Part shown: piece by piece, positions 53,635 through 62,074 of the stretch
How positions within the stretch are numbered: the stretch's first letter is position 1
Layout of the letters: every line of letters begins with the position of its first letter
Assembly (NCBI GenBank): GCA_965221105.1
Contig: OZ244871.1
Location: 434,001-498,000, forward strand
Length of the DNA stretch: 64,000 bases
Direction: 5' to 3'
Source: GM7GCV1 sp965221105
Lineage (GTDB): Bacteria; Pseudomonadota; Gammaproteobacteria; Pseudomonadales; GM7GCV1
The notes under the pieces: generated by a model
The model's input: only the letters and a program-made list of their open reading frames with translations
Told to the model about the DNA's origin: nothing
Databases searched by the model: none
Translations under genes and position numbers: made by a program

Positions 53635-54050
53635 TTCTGGTAGATACCAGCGTGGTGTCGGAACCGCTGCGCGGGGCACCGGAACCGCGCGTCGCCGAAT
53701 GGCTCGACGCACAGTCGTTGGAGACGCTGTATCTGTCCGCGATTACCGTCGCCGAACTGCGTTTCGGGGTCCGGACGCTTCCCAGCGGCCGGCGCCGCAA
53801 CCGGCTTGACGAGGACCTGGAGCGGCAGATATTGCCGATGTTCGCCGGCCGGGTGTTGGTATTCGATCTGCCCGCTTCGCAAGCCTATGCCGAGCTGATG
53901 GCCAAGGCACGTTCCGCTGGCCGGGCAATCTCGGTGTCCGACGGCTACATTGCGGCGACGGCGGCGGCCAACGGCATGATGGTGGCGACGCGGGACACCG
54001 CCCCGTTCCAGGTGGCCGGGCTGGAAACGGTCGATCCTTGGGCGAGTTAG
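53631..54050 (+). CDS. fitB: FitB-type PIN-domain toxin
   Basis: 139-residue PIN ribonuclease with Asp5 (MILVDTSVVSE), Glu in TVAELRFGVRTLP, Asp in ISVSDGYIAATAAANG and the last acidic site in ATRDTAPF. Length and order are as in FitAB. Every catalytic position is present, so it may be active. Confidence 0.92.
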   Translation: MILVDTSVVSEPLRGAPEPRVAEWLDAQSLETLYLSAITVAELRFGVRTLPSGRRRNRLDEDLERQILPMFAGRVLVFDLPASQAYAELMAKARSAGRAISVSDGYIAATAAANGMMVATRDTAPFQVAGLETVDPWAS

Positions 54051-54083
54051 GACATGATCGTCGCGTTGCGCGAAATTTTTTTC

Positions 54084-54310
54084 ACAGTGGCAGGGATCTG
54101 GACACTGCTCTATAGTAAGAGCTGAGTTTGTCAATCTCATTTCCGACTCGGACCGGCTGTCGGGTCTCATCCCCGTATGCCTTGACCGGGGACGCCTATA
54201 CAATACGCCCGTACTTCTTGAGAACCCGCAGTGGTGAACAGCCACTGCTGGAGTGGTGACCGGGAAGACCATACCTGCCGGGGATTATCTCCCCGGCAGG
54301 TGTGGTTCAA
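54084..54310. repeat. Repeat unit next to ardC, copy 1
   Basis: First part of a segment, 54084 to about 54858, that repeats at 58471 to about 59243. It holds hairpin CCTGCCGGGGA-TTATC-TCCCCGGCAGG-like just past the ardC stop. Confidence 0.75.
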
Positions 54311-54858
54311 CTACCGCCCGGCATGGGCACCAGCGACCTGGCGCTGCACCTCCTGCAGGCCGTGGAGATACTCCACGGCGCGCTGTGCGTGAGCCGCAGC
54401 GGTACAGATCGCCCGCCTGTCGCCCTTCAGGATCCGCAGCCAGTGTTCAATGTAGGCTGTATGATCATCCAGAACTTCTGGAATGAGCCCCAGATCCGCC
54501 GAGAGAAACGCACTGCCGAGCTCGGCAACGAGCTCTTCCCGGGCATAGCCCTCATCGCCGAAGCGCCGGCGGCCACAGTCGCGATCAAGTCGCGACGGGT
54601 GGCGCGTCCAGTGAGTGACCTCATGCGCACGTGTCGCGTAATAGCTCTGGGCATCACGGAAGCACTCGAACGGCGGCATCTGGATGCGATCGGCACCGGG
54701 GCTGTACCAGGCCCGGTTCCCGCCGTGATCGATCTGTGCACCTGTCGCTGCGAAGAAGGCCTCCGCGTGACTGATCCGTGCGACCGGATCGGGCACCGAT
54801 TCGGCCAGCTCATAGAAGTGCTCGGGCAATCCATCGATCTGCTCGACGTTGAACACCC
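54311..54858 (-). pseudogene. ArdC-like antirestriction gene, 5'-truncated (copy 1)
   Basis: Codes the zincin-like C-terminal domain from FNVEQIDGLPEHFYELAESV on, with metal motif HEVTHWTRHPSRL and then ELVAELGSAFLSADLG. The N-terminal DNA-binding half is missing: the frame ends at 54858 where a MerR-family fragment on the other strand begins. ArdC proteins protect incoming ICE DNA against restriction. Confidence 0.8.
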
Positions 54859-54861
54859 GTC

Positions 54862-55080
54862 TGGCGTCTGGGCCCGGTAAAGCGTCGCGGTAACCATCGC
54901 TACTTTCAACGCAAGGACGTTATCCTGATCCGGCAGATTCGTGCTCTTCTCTACAAACAGGGCTATACCATTTGCGGCGCACGCAGCCGTCTCTCAAATA
55001 CCGACGCCGAGCAGGCCAGTAACCAGGTGGTGATACCGGTTGATGATGCAGTCAGGGAGCTTGAGCAACTGCTCGACTAG
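54862..55080 (+). pseudogene. MerR-family regulator, C-terminal fragment
   Basis: GNHRYFQRKDVILIRQIRAL and LYKQGYTICGARSRLSN are the second half of a MerR winged helix and its linker, like the MerR-type gene next to ihfA in many gammaproteobacteria. No start codon remains. It may be a piece of former core DNA. Confidence 0.65.
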
Positions 55081-55213
55081 ATCAACACCTGATTTTGCCA
55101 CCATTGTATGTAATTCCCAACCCGATGGACAGAGAGGACCAGTCAGCCGAAATCTGAGCCGGGGAAGCGAAAGGCCAGGCAGAGCTCACCAGCTATGAGC
55201 GGTTCTATCGTAC

Positions 55214-55540
55214 TCATGCCTCAATACTGAGCCTGCCATGCTGTTGTGATCGGGACGGCCGAATCACGATCTCCACATCACGTCCCAACGCCGTCAGCAG
55301 GCGCAACAGGCGCTCTATGGAATATTCGCGAAAATTGCCCCGAAGTAAACGTGAGACATCGGGCTGAGACAGACCCAATAAACTCGCCGCTTCAACCTGC
55401 TTGAGACCACGCTGACGAATGATCCCGTCAATGCGGGTCACAAGCTCCGCTTTCAACAGATGTGCATCGGCATCAGGATATCCCAGATCCTTGAATACGT
55501 TGCTACTGCCGCGTTCAATCTTGGTATCTCCTGCCTCCAT
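55214..55540 (-). CDS. higA: HigA-type antitoxin (XRE family)
   Basis: 108 residues. A helix-turn-helix lies at LKQVEAASLLGLSQPDVSRL, with LLRGNFREYSIERLLRLLTA after it. It follows the toxin by four bases, the usual higBA order. Confidence 0.9.
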   Translation of the reverse strand: MEAGDTKIERGSSNVFKDLGYPDADAHLLKAELVTRIDGIIRQRGLKQVEAASLLGLSQPDVSRLLRGNFREYSIERLLRLLTALGRDVEIVIRPSRSQQHGRLSIEA

Positions 55541-55544
55541 TCAT

Positions 55545-55913
55545 CTACCCTCCACCATAGACATCCCTGTAATGCCGCACTGCTGTCTTCAGCCTGTGCC
55601 TGATCAAATCGATCTCAGGCTTCGGCGTTTTGATACCTCGCTTTGCTTTCTTTTGAAAGGCATGCAAAACGTAAACCGCTGCCTTGAACTGGACCGTGTA
55701 TATTGCCCGATAAGTATCGCCATCATGTCTTGAGACTACTTCTATGACACCGGGACCCAATCCCGTGAGAGGTTTGGCATCACGGTGTTTTAAACCGATC
55801 TGAGCCTGGTACAGTGCAAAGCCTATTCGGTCCTGTACCGGATCCGGAAATTTCCTCAAATCCTCCTTGCTTAAACCCAGCCATTCAACAGGTTTCAGAG
55901 TCTCGTTGTCCAT
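55545..55913 (-). CDS. higB: HigB-type toxin (Gp49-like RelE/ParE fold)
   Basis: 122 residues: LSKEDLRKFPDPVQDRIGFA, DTYRAIYTVQFKAAVYVLHA and FQKKAKRGIKTPKPEIDL are the phage Gp49/HigB family signature. Toxin precedes antitoxin. The A/T-rich TTATAAATTATAG beyond its start is the likely promoter. Confidence 0.92.
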   Translation of the reverse strand: MDNETLKPVEWLGLSKEDLRKFPDPVQDRIGFALYQAQIGLKHRDAKPLTGLGPGVIEVVSRHDGDTYRAIYTVQFKAAVYVLHAFQKKAKRGIKTPKPEIDLIRHRLKTAVRHYRDVYGGG

Positions 55914-56033
55914 AACAATTATAAATTATAGCGGATCCACCATATCAGTGTAAACCAAATTGATAGGCTAAAATGGTTGGAGCTTCGGACCACGTAGGAC
56001 GCTATTTCACGATAAAATTCTGATTTTATGGGA

Positions 56034-56060
56034 TCTTATCGGACGTTCTGGGACATCCCG
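56034..56060. repeat. Possible integrase site beside tmRNA
   Basis: TTATCGGACGTTCTGGGACA just beyond the tmRNA 3' end, matching the motif beside tRNA-Ser at 18585-18618. Confidence 0.45.
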
Positions 56061-56061
56061 G

Positions 56062-56438
56062 TGGTGGAGGCGGGGGGAGTTGAACCCCCGTCCGTCGATC
56101 CGCCACTGCAGGCGCTACATGCTTAGCTCCCTTTATTGAGTTAGCCCGTCATCAGCCCAAGGGTCAGGACGATGACAGCGAGTCCGGCACAGTGTTTAAC
56201 AGCGCTGCGCCGAACAGACCGTGCTGCGATCTTGTGAGATATGACACCTGAGAGATCCGGGGATCGCCGGACGCACAGGCACGGCTCCGGTCAGATGGCA
56301 CCCTACTGGGTATTAAGCAGCGAGTGCGTAGTTGTCGTCGTTGGCAACTATAGGTGTGTGACTTGGATTTACGAGACTGGTCACCATCTCGGCATGCTCC
56401 TGAAGCTTATGGAACTCCGTCGAATCCTAATCACCCCC
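56062..56438 (-). ncRNA. ssrA: tmRNA (transfer-messenger RNA)
   Basis: Rescues stalled ribosomes and tags unfinished proteins. 377 bases. 5' end GGGGGTG pairs at all seven positions with CGCCTCC before ACCA at the 3' end. 5' tRNA-like start GATTAGGATTCGACGG, resume/tag frame at 56313-56345 coding ANDDNYALAA then TAA, and 3' T arm GGACGGGGGTTCAACTCCCC are all present. The tag equals that of Pseudomonas aeruginosa. tmRNA 3' ends are common integration sites. Confidence 0.96.
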
Positions 56439-56550
56439 ATGATCTCAACACCGATCATGCGCTCATGTAGAGCAGGTGGGGGAAAACAGGGCTGGCCAAG
56501 CCGATAGGATGCGTGGATACTTGGCGACAGACCAGCACAGGGACAGGCCA

Positions 56551-57591
56551 ATGCACTTCACGACCCCGCTTCGCTACCCCGGTGGCAAGAGAAAACTCGT
56601 CGGGTTTATGAAGCTCGTTCTTGAAGAGAACGACGCGCTGGATGGCACCTTCGTTGAGGTGTATGCCGGGGGAGCCGCATGTGCCATCACGCTCCTGGTG
56701 CATGGCTCTGCGTCACGGATTTACCTGAACGACCTGAACTCAGGCATCCATGCGTTCTGGACATGCGTCATTGAGCAGCCGGAAGAACTGATGAAGGCCA
56801 TCACTGAGGTTCCGGTCACCATGGATGAATGGCACAGGCAGAAAGCCATCCAGACAGATCAGAACACTCACACACCATTGGAAGTCGGGTTGTCACCATT
56901 CTTTCTGAACAGGACCAACCGCTCGGGAATCATCTCGGGCGGTGTGATCGGCGGCACGCAGCAAACTGGCCGATGGACGCTGGATGCACGATGTGCCAAG
57001 CCTGACCTGATCAGGCGCATCGAACAGATCGCAGCGCTGAGCTCCCGTATCCGTCTGTATCACACAGATGCCTCGGACTTCATTCGGGATGTGCTCCCCG
57101 GGATACCCGGCACGAAGTCATTGGTGTACCTCGATCCACCCTATTACCACATGGGCCCGACGCTGTACGAGAATCAGTACACCCACGATGACCATGTGAC
57201 CCTCTCCAGGCTGGTGAACAGTCACCTGACGCTTCCCTGGATGATCTCATATGACTGCGCGCCGGAAATCATGGGACTGTACAGCTGGGCACGCTCCCTG
57301 TCCTACCGGATCAGCTACAGTGCACAGCGTCGGTACAGGGGAGCAGAAGTACTGTTTTTCAGCCGAACGCTCAGAGTGCCTGATGTTCACACCCCGACAC
57401 AGCCTGGAGCGGCTCAGCGCCGCAGGCTGCACGTCCCGCCTGAAGGGCCTACACTCCTGTCCACGATCACCCGTCGGACTGCCGCCCGGAACGGGGTGTA
57501 CGGGTCGGATAAACATCACCCCAGGGACGGTTCGTGCGTCCCTTTCCAAGGCCCGGGGACGACATCGCTGAGACAGACATTCAGGCCTTGA
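56551..57591 (+). CDS. D12-class DNA adenine methyltransferase
   Basis: N6-adenine methylase, orphan type, from an ATG at 56551. Motif I TTPLRYPGGKRKLVGFMK (the FxPGG type), FVEVYAGGAACAITLL, LNDLNSGIHAFWTCV, and catalytic DPPY in SLVYLDPPYYHMGPTL. The core ends near EVLFFSRTL; the last 70 or so residues are Pro/Arg-rich and unlike the family, so the stop may have been moved. No restriction partner is beside it. Common on mobile elements. Confidence 0.9.
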   Translation: MHFTTPLRYPGGKRKLVGFMKLVLEENDALDGTFVEVYAGGAACAITLLVHGSASRIYLNDLNSGIHAFWTCVIEQPEELMKAITEVPVTMDEWHRQKAIQTDQNTHTPLEVGLSPFFLNRTNRSGIISGGVIGGTQQTGRWTLDARCAKPDLIRRIEQIAALSSRIRLYHTDASDFIRDVLPGIPGTKSLVYLDPPYYHMGPTLYENQYTHDDHVTLSRLVNSHLTLPWMISYDCAPEIMGLYSWARSLSYRISYSAQRRYRGAEVLFFSRTLRVPDVHTPTQPGAAQRRRLHVPPEGPTLLSTITRRTAARNGVYGSDKHHPRDGSCVPFQGPGTTSLRQTFRP

Positions 57592-57650
57592 CAGTCCAGC
57601 GTCATGAATTAATAATTGGTCTCTTTATTGGTCTCTGTTAAGGTCTTTAC

Positions 57651-57911
57651 ATGGGCATTACACATTCTATTCTTGCCAATGCAAGCGTGGGCATATCCGA
57701 GTTGAAGAAAAATCCCATGGCTGTCATCAAGCACGCCGAGGGAGCGCCGGTGGCAATTCTGAATCGCAATCAACCGGTGTTTTACGCTGTTCCCGCCGCA
57801 GCCTGGGAACGTCTGATCGAGCAACTGGAAGACCTCGAGCTCGCGGCGCTTGTGCGCGAACGGGAGGCCGAGGCCGAGGCCGAAATCGAAGTCGATATCA
57901 ATGAGCTATAA
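57651..57911 (+). CDS. Phd/RelB-type antitoxin
   Basis: 86 residues: ASVGISELKKNPMAVIKHAE and PVAILNRNQPVFYAVPAAAW are the Phd/YefM fold, the tail EREAEAEAEIEVDINEL is strongly acidic. TTGGTCTC repeats in its upstream region are probable operator half-sites. It overlaps relE by eleven bases. Confidence 0.92.
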   Translation: MGITHSILANASVGISELKKNPMAVIKHAEGAPVAILNRNQPVFYAVPAAAWERLIEQLEDLELAALVREREAEAEAEIEVDINEL

Positions 57912-58212
57912 GCTCGTCTTTCTTGCGAGCGCGATGCGCGAGTGGAACACGCTGAACCCCCAACTCCAGCAACAATTCAAGAAGAAGCTGGCTCCACGTC
58001 TTGAAACGCCGAGGGTTGCGGGGGATCGCTTGAGCGTTATGAAGGATTGCTACAAGATCAAGTTGCGGAGCGCGGGGTATAGACTTGTGTACCAGGTCAG
58101 GGATCAGGAACTGGTCGTGGCCGTGATTGCTGTCGGTAAGCGTGAACGCAATGCCGTTTATCTCACTGCTGCACAGAGAGTTCCGGCGCACGCACCGTCC
58201 GAAGGTCACTGA
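57901..58212 (+). CDS. relE: RelE-type toxin
   Basis: 103-residue mRNA interferase from the ATG at 57901: YKLVFLASAMREWNTLNPQL, LSVMKDCYKIKLRSAGYRLV and YQVRDQELVVAVIAVGKRE. Residues Lys, Arg and the VGKRER end are the RelE active-site features. Confidence 0.93.
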   Translation: MSYKLVFLASAMREWNTLNPQLQQQFKKKLAPRLETPRVAGDRLSVMKDCYKIKLRSAGYRLVYQVRDQELVVAVIAVGKRERNAVYLTAAQRVPAHAPSEGH

Positions 58213-58470
58213 ATGCTGCAGCTCTTCTGCCAGTTGTACTCTGATCGGTCAGATCAGGTGACGAACTCCCTGACGCCTCGCCCCCTGAATGTGAATGCGT
58301 GCTGGTAGATGTGGGCCCATGGGATCAGGACATCACAGGGTGTTCCTGTGTACATGTGAGAACAGCGAGCGATCCCAGACCCCTGCCATATGCACACAGG
58401 AGCGCGCTGTGACACCCGAAGGAAGCGGCCCTGTGCCGAGCAGGTGGCCAACCTGTCCCTCAGCCACAGA

Positions 58471-58697
58471 ACAGTGGCAGGGATCTGGACACTGCTCTAT
58501 AGTAAGAGCTGAGTTCGTTACGCTCATTTCCGACTCGGACCGGCTGTCGGGTCTCATCCCCGTATGCCGTGACCGGGGACGCCTATACAAGACGCCCGTA
58601 CTTCGCGAGAACCCGCAGTGGTGAACAGCCACTGCTGGAGTGGTGACCGGGAAGACCATACCTGCCGGGGATTATCTCCCCGGCAGGTATGGTTCAA
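58471..58697. repeat. Repeat unit next to ardC, copy 2
   Basis: Second copy of 54084-54310, starting ACAGTGGCAGGGATCTGG. Just past the ardC stop it has an 11-bp stem CCTGCCGGGGA around TTATC. Between 58213 and 58470 no gene is recognised. Confidence 0.75.
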
Positions 58698-59639
58698 CTA
58701 CCGCCCGGCATGGGCACCAGCGACCTGGCGCTGCACCTCCTGCAGGCCGTGGAGATACTCCACGGCGCGCTGTGCGTGAGCCGCAGCGGTACAGATCGCC
58801 CGCCTGTCGCCCTTCAGGATCCGCAGCCAGTGTTCAATGTAGGCTGCATGATCATCCAGAACCTCTGGGGTGAGCCCCAGATCCGCTGAGAGAAACGCAC
58901 TGCCGAGCTCGGCAACGAGCTCTTCCCGGGCATAGCCCTCATCGCCGAAGCGCTGGCGGCCACAGTCGCGATCAAGTCGCGACGGGTGGCGCGTCCAGTG
59001 CGTGACCTCATGCGCAAGGGTCGCGTAATAGCTCTGGGCATCACGGAAGCACTCGAACGGCGGCATCTGGATGCGATCGGCACCGGGCCTGTAGCAGGCC
59101 CGGTTCCCGCCGTGATCGATCTGTGCACCGGTCGCTGCGAAGAAGGTCTCCGCGTGACTGATCCGTGCGACCGGATCGGGCACCGGTTCGGCCAGCTCAT
59201 AGAAGCGCTCGGGCAATCCATCGATCTGCTCGACATTGAACACCCGATAGCTGCGCATGAACGGGATGACCCGTTCCGACTCGTCGCCGGTCTCCTCATC
59301 CTGCCCGGTGCGAGTGATGGTGCTGGTGTAGACCACCGACTCACCGGTCTCGCCCCTGCGGACCTGACCGCCCAGCTCTGATGCCTGGCGATAGGTCATT
59401 TAGGTCGGCGCGCTGTAGCCGGCAGTGACACCGGCAGACCAGAGCATCAGAACGTTGATGCCGCTGTAGGCCTGGCCGGTGTGCCGCAGTGGGCGCGTAA
59501 TGCGCCCGGCAGCCTGTTCAGCGCTCCAGGGTTTCATCCAGGGGCGAACGCCCTGTTCCAGATCCGCGACGATGGTCTCGGTCATCCGGGTATAGACATC
59601 CGTCCGGGATGCTGTGTTGGATGTGGTACTCGTCTTCAT
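58698..59639 (-). pseudogene. ArdC-like antirestriction gene with a nonsense codon (copy 2)
   Basis: Full length of 314 codons with both stops: N-terminal DNA-binding domain (IVADLEQGVRPWMKPWSAEQ, QAYSGINVLMLWSAGVTAGY) and zincin domain with HEVTHWTRHPSRL. Codon 80 is TAA where copy 3 has TGG (SAPTWMTYRQ), splitting it into 79 and 233 residues. A start at the following ATG could give the C-terminal part. A leader with a Shine-Dalgarno-hiding hairpin lies upstream. Confidence 0.88.
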
Positions 59640-59730
59640 GGTCTGTCTCCTGTGACAGATAGACGCCAGGTGACACCCCTCCCCTGCCGGGACAGAGGTG
59701 CGTCCCCGGCAGGGTTGAAAAACACAGCGT
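59640..59730 (-). promoter_or_regulatory. Leader of ardC copy 2
   Basis: Hairpin with CCTGCCGGGGA and CCCGGCAGG, then TCTGTC-ACAGGA-GACAGA next to the ATG, in which the Shine-Dalgarno lies in the loop and stem. Same leader at 61089-61175. Confidence 0.6.
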
Positions 59731-59737
59731 GACATCC

Positions 59738-59755
59738 TGTATCCTTTTGGATACA
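59738..59755. promoter_or_regulatory. Operator of the higB-like/higA-like pair
   Basis: Inverted repeat TGTATCC-TTTT-GGATACA ten bases before the toxin start. Confidence 0.65.
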
Positions 59756-59764
59756 ATAGCCAGC

Positions 59765-60058
59765 ATGAACTACACTGTGACCAGAAGCGCCACCTTCAGC
59801 CGCTGGTTGAGCGGACTGCGTGACCGGCAGGCCCAGGCTCGGATTGCTGTTCGCATCGAGCGCGTTGAAGATGGCACCCTCGGTGACCATCAGAGCGTGG
59901 GTGGCGGGGTGAGCGAATTGCGAATCGATGTTGGCCCGGGCTACCGGGTGTACTACAGCATACGGCAACAGACCGAGGTTATCCTGTTGTGCGGCGGTGA
60001 CAAGGCGAGCCAGCACAAGGACATACGCCGCGCCCAACAGATGGCGGACACACTCTAA
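59765..60058 (+). CDS. RelE/HigB-type killer protein
   Basis: 97-residue addiction-module toxin: TRSATFSRWLSGLRDRQAQA, SVGGGVSELRIDVGPGYRVY and LLCGGDKASQHKDIRRAQQ are its family's signature. The ATG at 59765 is taken because a longer frame runs through the operator. It precedes its antitoxin by nine bases. Confidence 0.93.
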   Translation: MNYTVTRSATFSRWLSGLRDRQAQARIAVRIERVEDGTLGDHQSVGGGVSELRIDVGPGYRVYYSIRQQTEVILLCGGDKASQHKDIRRAQQMADTL

Positions 60059-60067
60059 GGAGGCACC

Positions 60068-60361
60068 ATGAGCACAGAGACCTACGCACCCTGGGACAGC
60101 GCTGAGTTTCTCACTGACGACGAGACGCGGATCGAGTACCTGAAGGCCGCGCTGGAGGAGAACGATCCGGAGTTTTTTATCAGGGCGGTCGGCACTGTGG
60201 CCCGCTCGATCGGCATGACGTCCATCGCCGAGGAGACCCAGCTGGGTCGCCCAAGCCTGTACAAGGCGCTGTCCGGTGAACGCGATCCCAGGATCGGCAC
60301 GGTGATGAAGGTGCTTGATGCGATCGGCGTCCGGCTGACCGTCGCGCCGAAAGCGATGTGA
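60068..60361 (+). CDS. HigA-like addiction-module antidote
   Basis: 97 residues with DSAEFLTDDETRIEYLKAAL, EFFIRAVGTVARSIGMTSIA and the helix-turn-helix LGRPSLYKALSGERDPRIGT. Pairs with the toxin before it. Acts as DNA-binding antitoxin. Confidence 0.93.
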   Translation: MSTETYAPWDSAEFLTDDETRIEYLKAALEENDPEFFIRAVGTVARSIGMTSIAEETQLGRPSLYKALSGERDPRIGTVMKVLDAIGVRLTVAPKAM

Positions 60362-60422
60362 CAGGGGCTGTGGTGCGGCAGCGTGCAGTACCGCTGCACC
60401 TGCGCCCATCTGGTATGTTCTC

Positions 60423-60630
60423 ATCATCAGAACTCCACCGAGTACAGAAACTTTCCCACACCCCGACAGCAGGAGTAGGGTCGCCAGAACGTCCAGACAT
60501 ACTCCTTCTGATCGGTGTAGCGCGCAGCACTCCAGCGCCCGTCCTGATCGCCCAGACGGGTTGCCTCAGTATCGACCAGGGGAGCGATCATCTGGAAGGC
60601 ACCCTGGTCAGTCGAGCGGTGATTGAAGGC
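60423..60630 (-). pseudogene. C-terminal fragment of an unidentified protein
   Basis: DQDGRWSAARYTDQKEYVWT and FWRPYSCCRGVGKFLYSVEF to a stop at about 60440 look genuine but the N-terminus is replaced by the ardC fragment. Family unknown. Confidence 0.4.
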
Positions 60631-61088
60631 ACCGGTTCGGCCAGCTCATAGAAGCGCTCGGGCAATCCATCGATCTGCTCGACATTGAACACCCGATAGC
60701 TGCGCATGAACGGGATGACCCGTTCCGACTCTTCGCCGGTCTCCTCATCCTGCTCGGTGCGAGTGATGGTGCTGGTGTAGACCACCGACTCACCGGTCTC
60801 GCCCCTGCGGACCTGACCGCCCAGCTCTGATGCCTGGCGATAGGTCATCCAGGTCGGCGCGCTGTAGCCGGCAGTGACACCGGCAGACCAGAGCATCAGA
60901 ACGTTGATGCCGCTGTAGGCCTGGCCGGTGTGCCGCAGTGGGCGCGTAATGCGCCCGGCAGCCTGTTCAGCGCTCCAGGGTTTCATCCAGGGGCGAACGC
61001 CCTGTTCCAGATCCGCGACGATGGTCTCGGTCATCCGGGTATAGACATCCGTCCGGGATGCTGTGTTGGATGTGGTACTCGTCTTCAT
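60629..61088 (-). pseudogene. ArdC-like antirestriction gene, 3'-truncated (copy 3)
   Basis: N-terminal half with the intact SAPTWMTYRQASELGG and ends at LPERFYELAEPVP, where foreign DNA takes over. It lacks the zincin domain. Nearly identical to copy 2 where they overlap. Confidence 0.85.
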
Positions 61089-61175
61089 GGTCTGTCTCCT
61101 GTGACAGATAGACGCCAGGTGACACCCCTCCCCTGCCGGGACAGAGGTGCATCCCCGGCAGGGTTGAAAAACACT
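61089..61175 (-). promoter_or_regulatory. Leader of ardC copy 3
   Basis: Same hairpins as at 59640-59730, with one base changed. Confidence 0.6.
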
Positions 61176-61225
61176 GGAAAAAAACGACCCGATCTGATAC
61201 CGTGCTGGCATCGGTTCGGGTTTCA

Positions 61226-61300
61226 GGAGCAGGTGGCCGGACTCGAACCGGCATCTTTCAGGTCACAACCCAGAATGTTTTACCCTTAAACTACACCTGC
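61226..61300 (-). tRNA. tRNA-like gene 1, irregular anticodon arm
   Basis: Acceptor GCAGGTG/CACCTGC, D arm GTTT...AAAC, T arm GCCGG-TTCGAGT-CCGGC. The anticodon stem TTCTGG/CCTGAA has a T-T mismatch around GTTGTGA, giving TGT if the loop is seven bases or GTG (His) if shifted. No CCA is encoded. The body is like tRNA-Gly(UCC). A GGGTCGTTTTTTT terminator follows it. Confidence 0.7.
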
Positions 61301-61309
61301 AATTCAGTA

Positions 61310-61345
61310 CACTGAGCCCCAGGGGTCTCCCTCTGGGGCTCAGTG
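61310..61345. other. Perfect hairpin between the two tRNA-like genes
   Basis: CACTGAGCCCCAG paired with CTGGGGCTCAGTG, in the same place as a hairpin before the second tRNA-like gene. Confidence 0.75.
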
Positions 61346-61406
61346 CTTTTCTGGTTGAAAAAAACGACCCGATACGGTATCTTGACGATACCGTGTCGAG
61401 TCTAAC

Positions 61407-61482
61407 GGAGCGGGTGACCGGGCTCGAACCGGCATCTTTCGGGTGGCAAGCCAGAATATTTTGCCTATTAAACTACACCCGC
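61407..61482 (-). tRNA. tRNA-like gene 2, irregular anticodon arm
   Basis: Acceptor GCGGGTG/CACCCGC and T arm GCCGG-TTCGAGC-CCGGT. Anticodon stem TTCTGG/CCCGAA with one mismatch and loop CTTGCCA, which gives TGC for a seven-base loop or GCC (Gly) if shifted. A perfect hairpin GCTGCGC...GCGCAGC stands before it and a terminator ending GTCGTTTTTTT after it. Confidence 0.7.
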
Positions 61483-61549
61483 ACTTCCTGACGCTGCGCC
61501 GTACAGGTTTCCTGTACCGCGCAGCGTTACTTCTTGTCAGAGCACCGCT

Positions 61550-62074
61550 TCACAGAAGCCCGCGCTCAGCACATGACACGCTCTCGCCGGTCGCGACCAC
61601 AATGTGGTCAAGCACCCGCACGTCAGCCAGTGACAGGGCCTCCGTCAGACGACGGGTGATCGCCTCGTCAGCGTGACTGGGCTCCGCGACACCGGACGGG
61701 TGGTTGTGATAGAACACCACCGCGGCCGCGTTCATCTCCAGCGCCTGCTGGACCACGACTCGCGGGTACACCGAGGCACCATCGACCGTGCCTTCAAACA
61801 GCTCTTTCACAGCGATGATCCGCAGACGGGTGTCGAGAAACAGACACCCGAAGACTTCATTGCGGCGCCGGGCCAGGCGCAGACGCAGAAAATCCTGCGT
61901 CTCCTTCGCCCCGCACAGAACCCGTCCGGGCCGGTGCGTGACGGCCAGGACCCTGGTCGCCAGCTCGATGACCGATTCCTTCTCGGAATCGTTGAGTACC
62001 GATGGTTTCAGACCTGCAAAGCGGTCTGCATCGTCCAGACCCTCAAGGGGTACCTGGGTGTTCATGATGTTCAT
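61550..62074 (-). CDS. RadC-like JAB-domain protein (copy 2)
   Basis: 174 residues from the ATG at 62074, MNIMNTQVPLEGLDDADRFA. JAMM-like metal motif YHNHPSGVAEPSHADEA and the normal family end VVATGESVSCAERGLL. This copy appears intact. RadC-like proteins of this kind are frequent on ICEs and plasmids, role unclear. The structured leader lies upstream. Confidence 0.9.
   Translation of the reverse strand: MNIMNTQVPLEGLDDADRFAGLKPSVLNDSEKESVIELATRVLAVTHRPGRVLCGAKETQDFLRLRLARRRNEVFGCLFLDTRLRIIAVKELFEGTVDGASVYPRVVVQQALEMNAAAVVFYHNHPSGVAEPSHADEAITRRLTEALSLADVRVLDHIVVATGESVSCAERGLL

Noticed and set aside
59636..60427. 263-codon minus-strand frame over the toxin-antidote pair
   Set aside because: Antisense to two well-supported genes.
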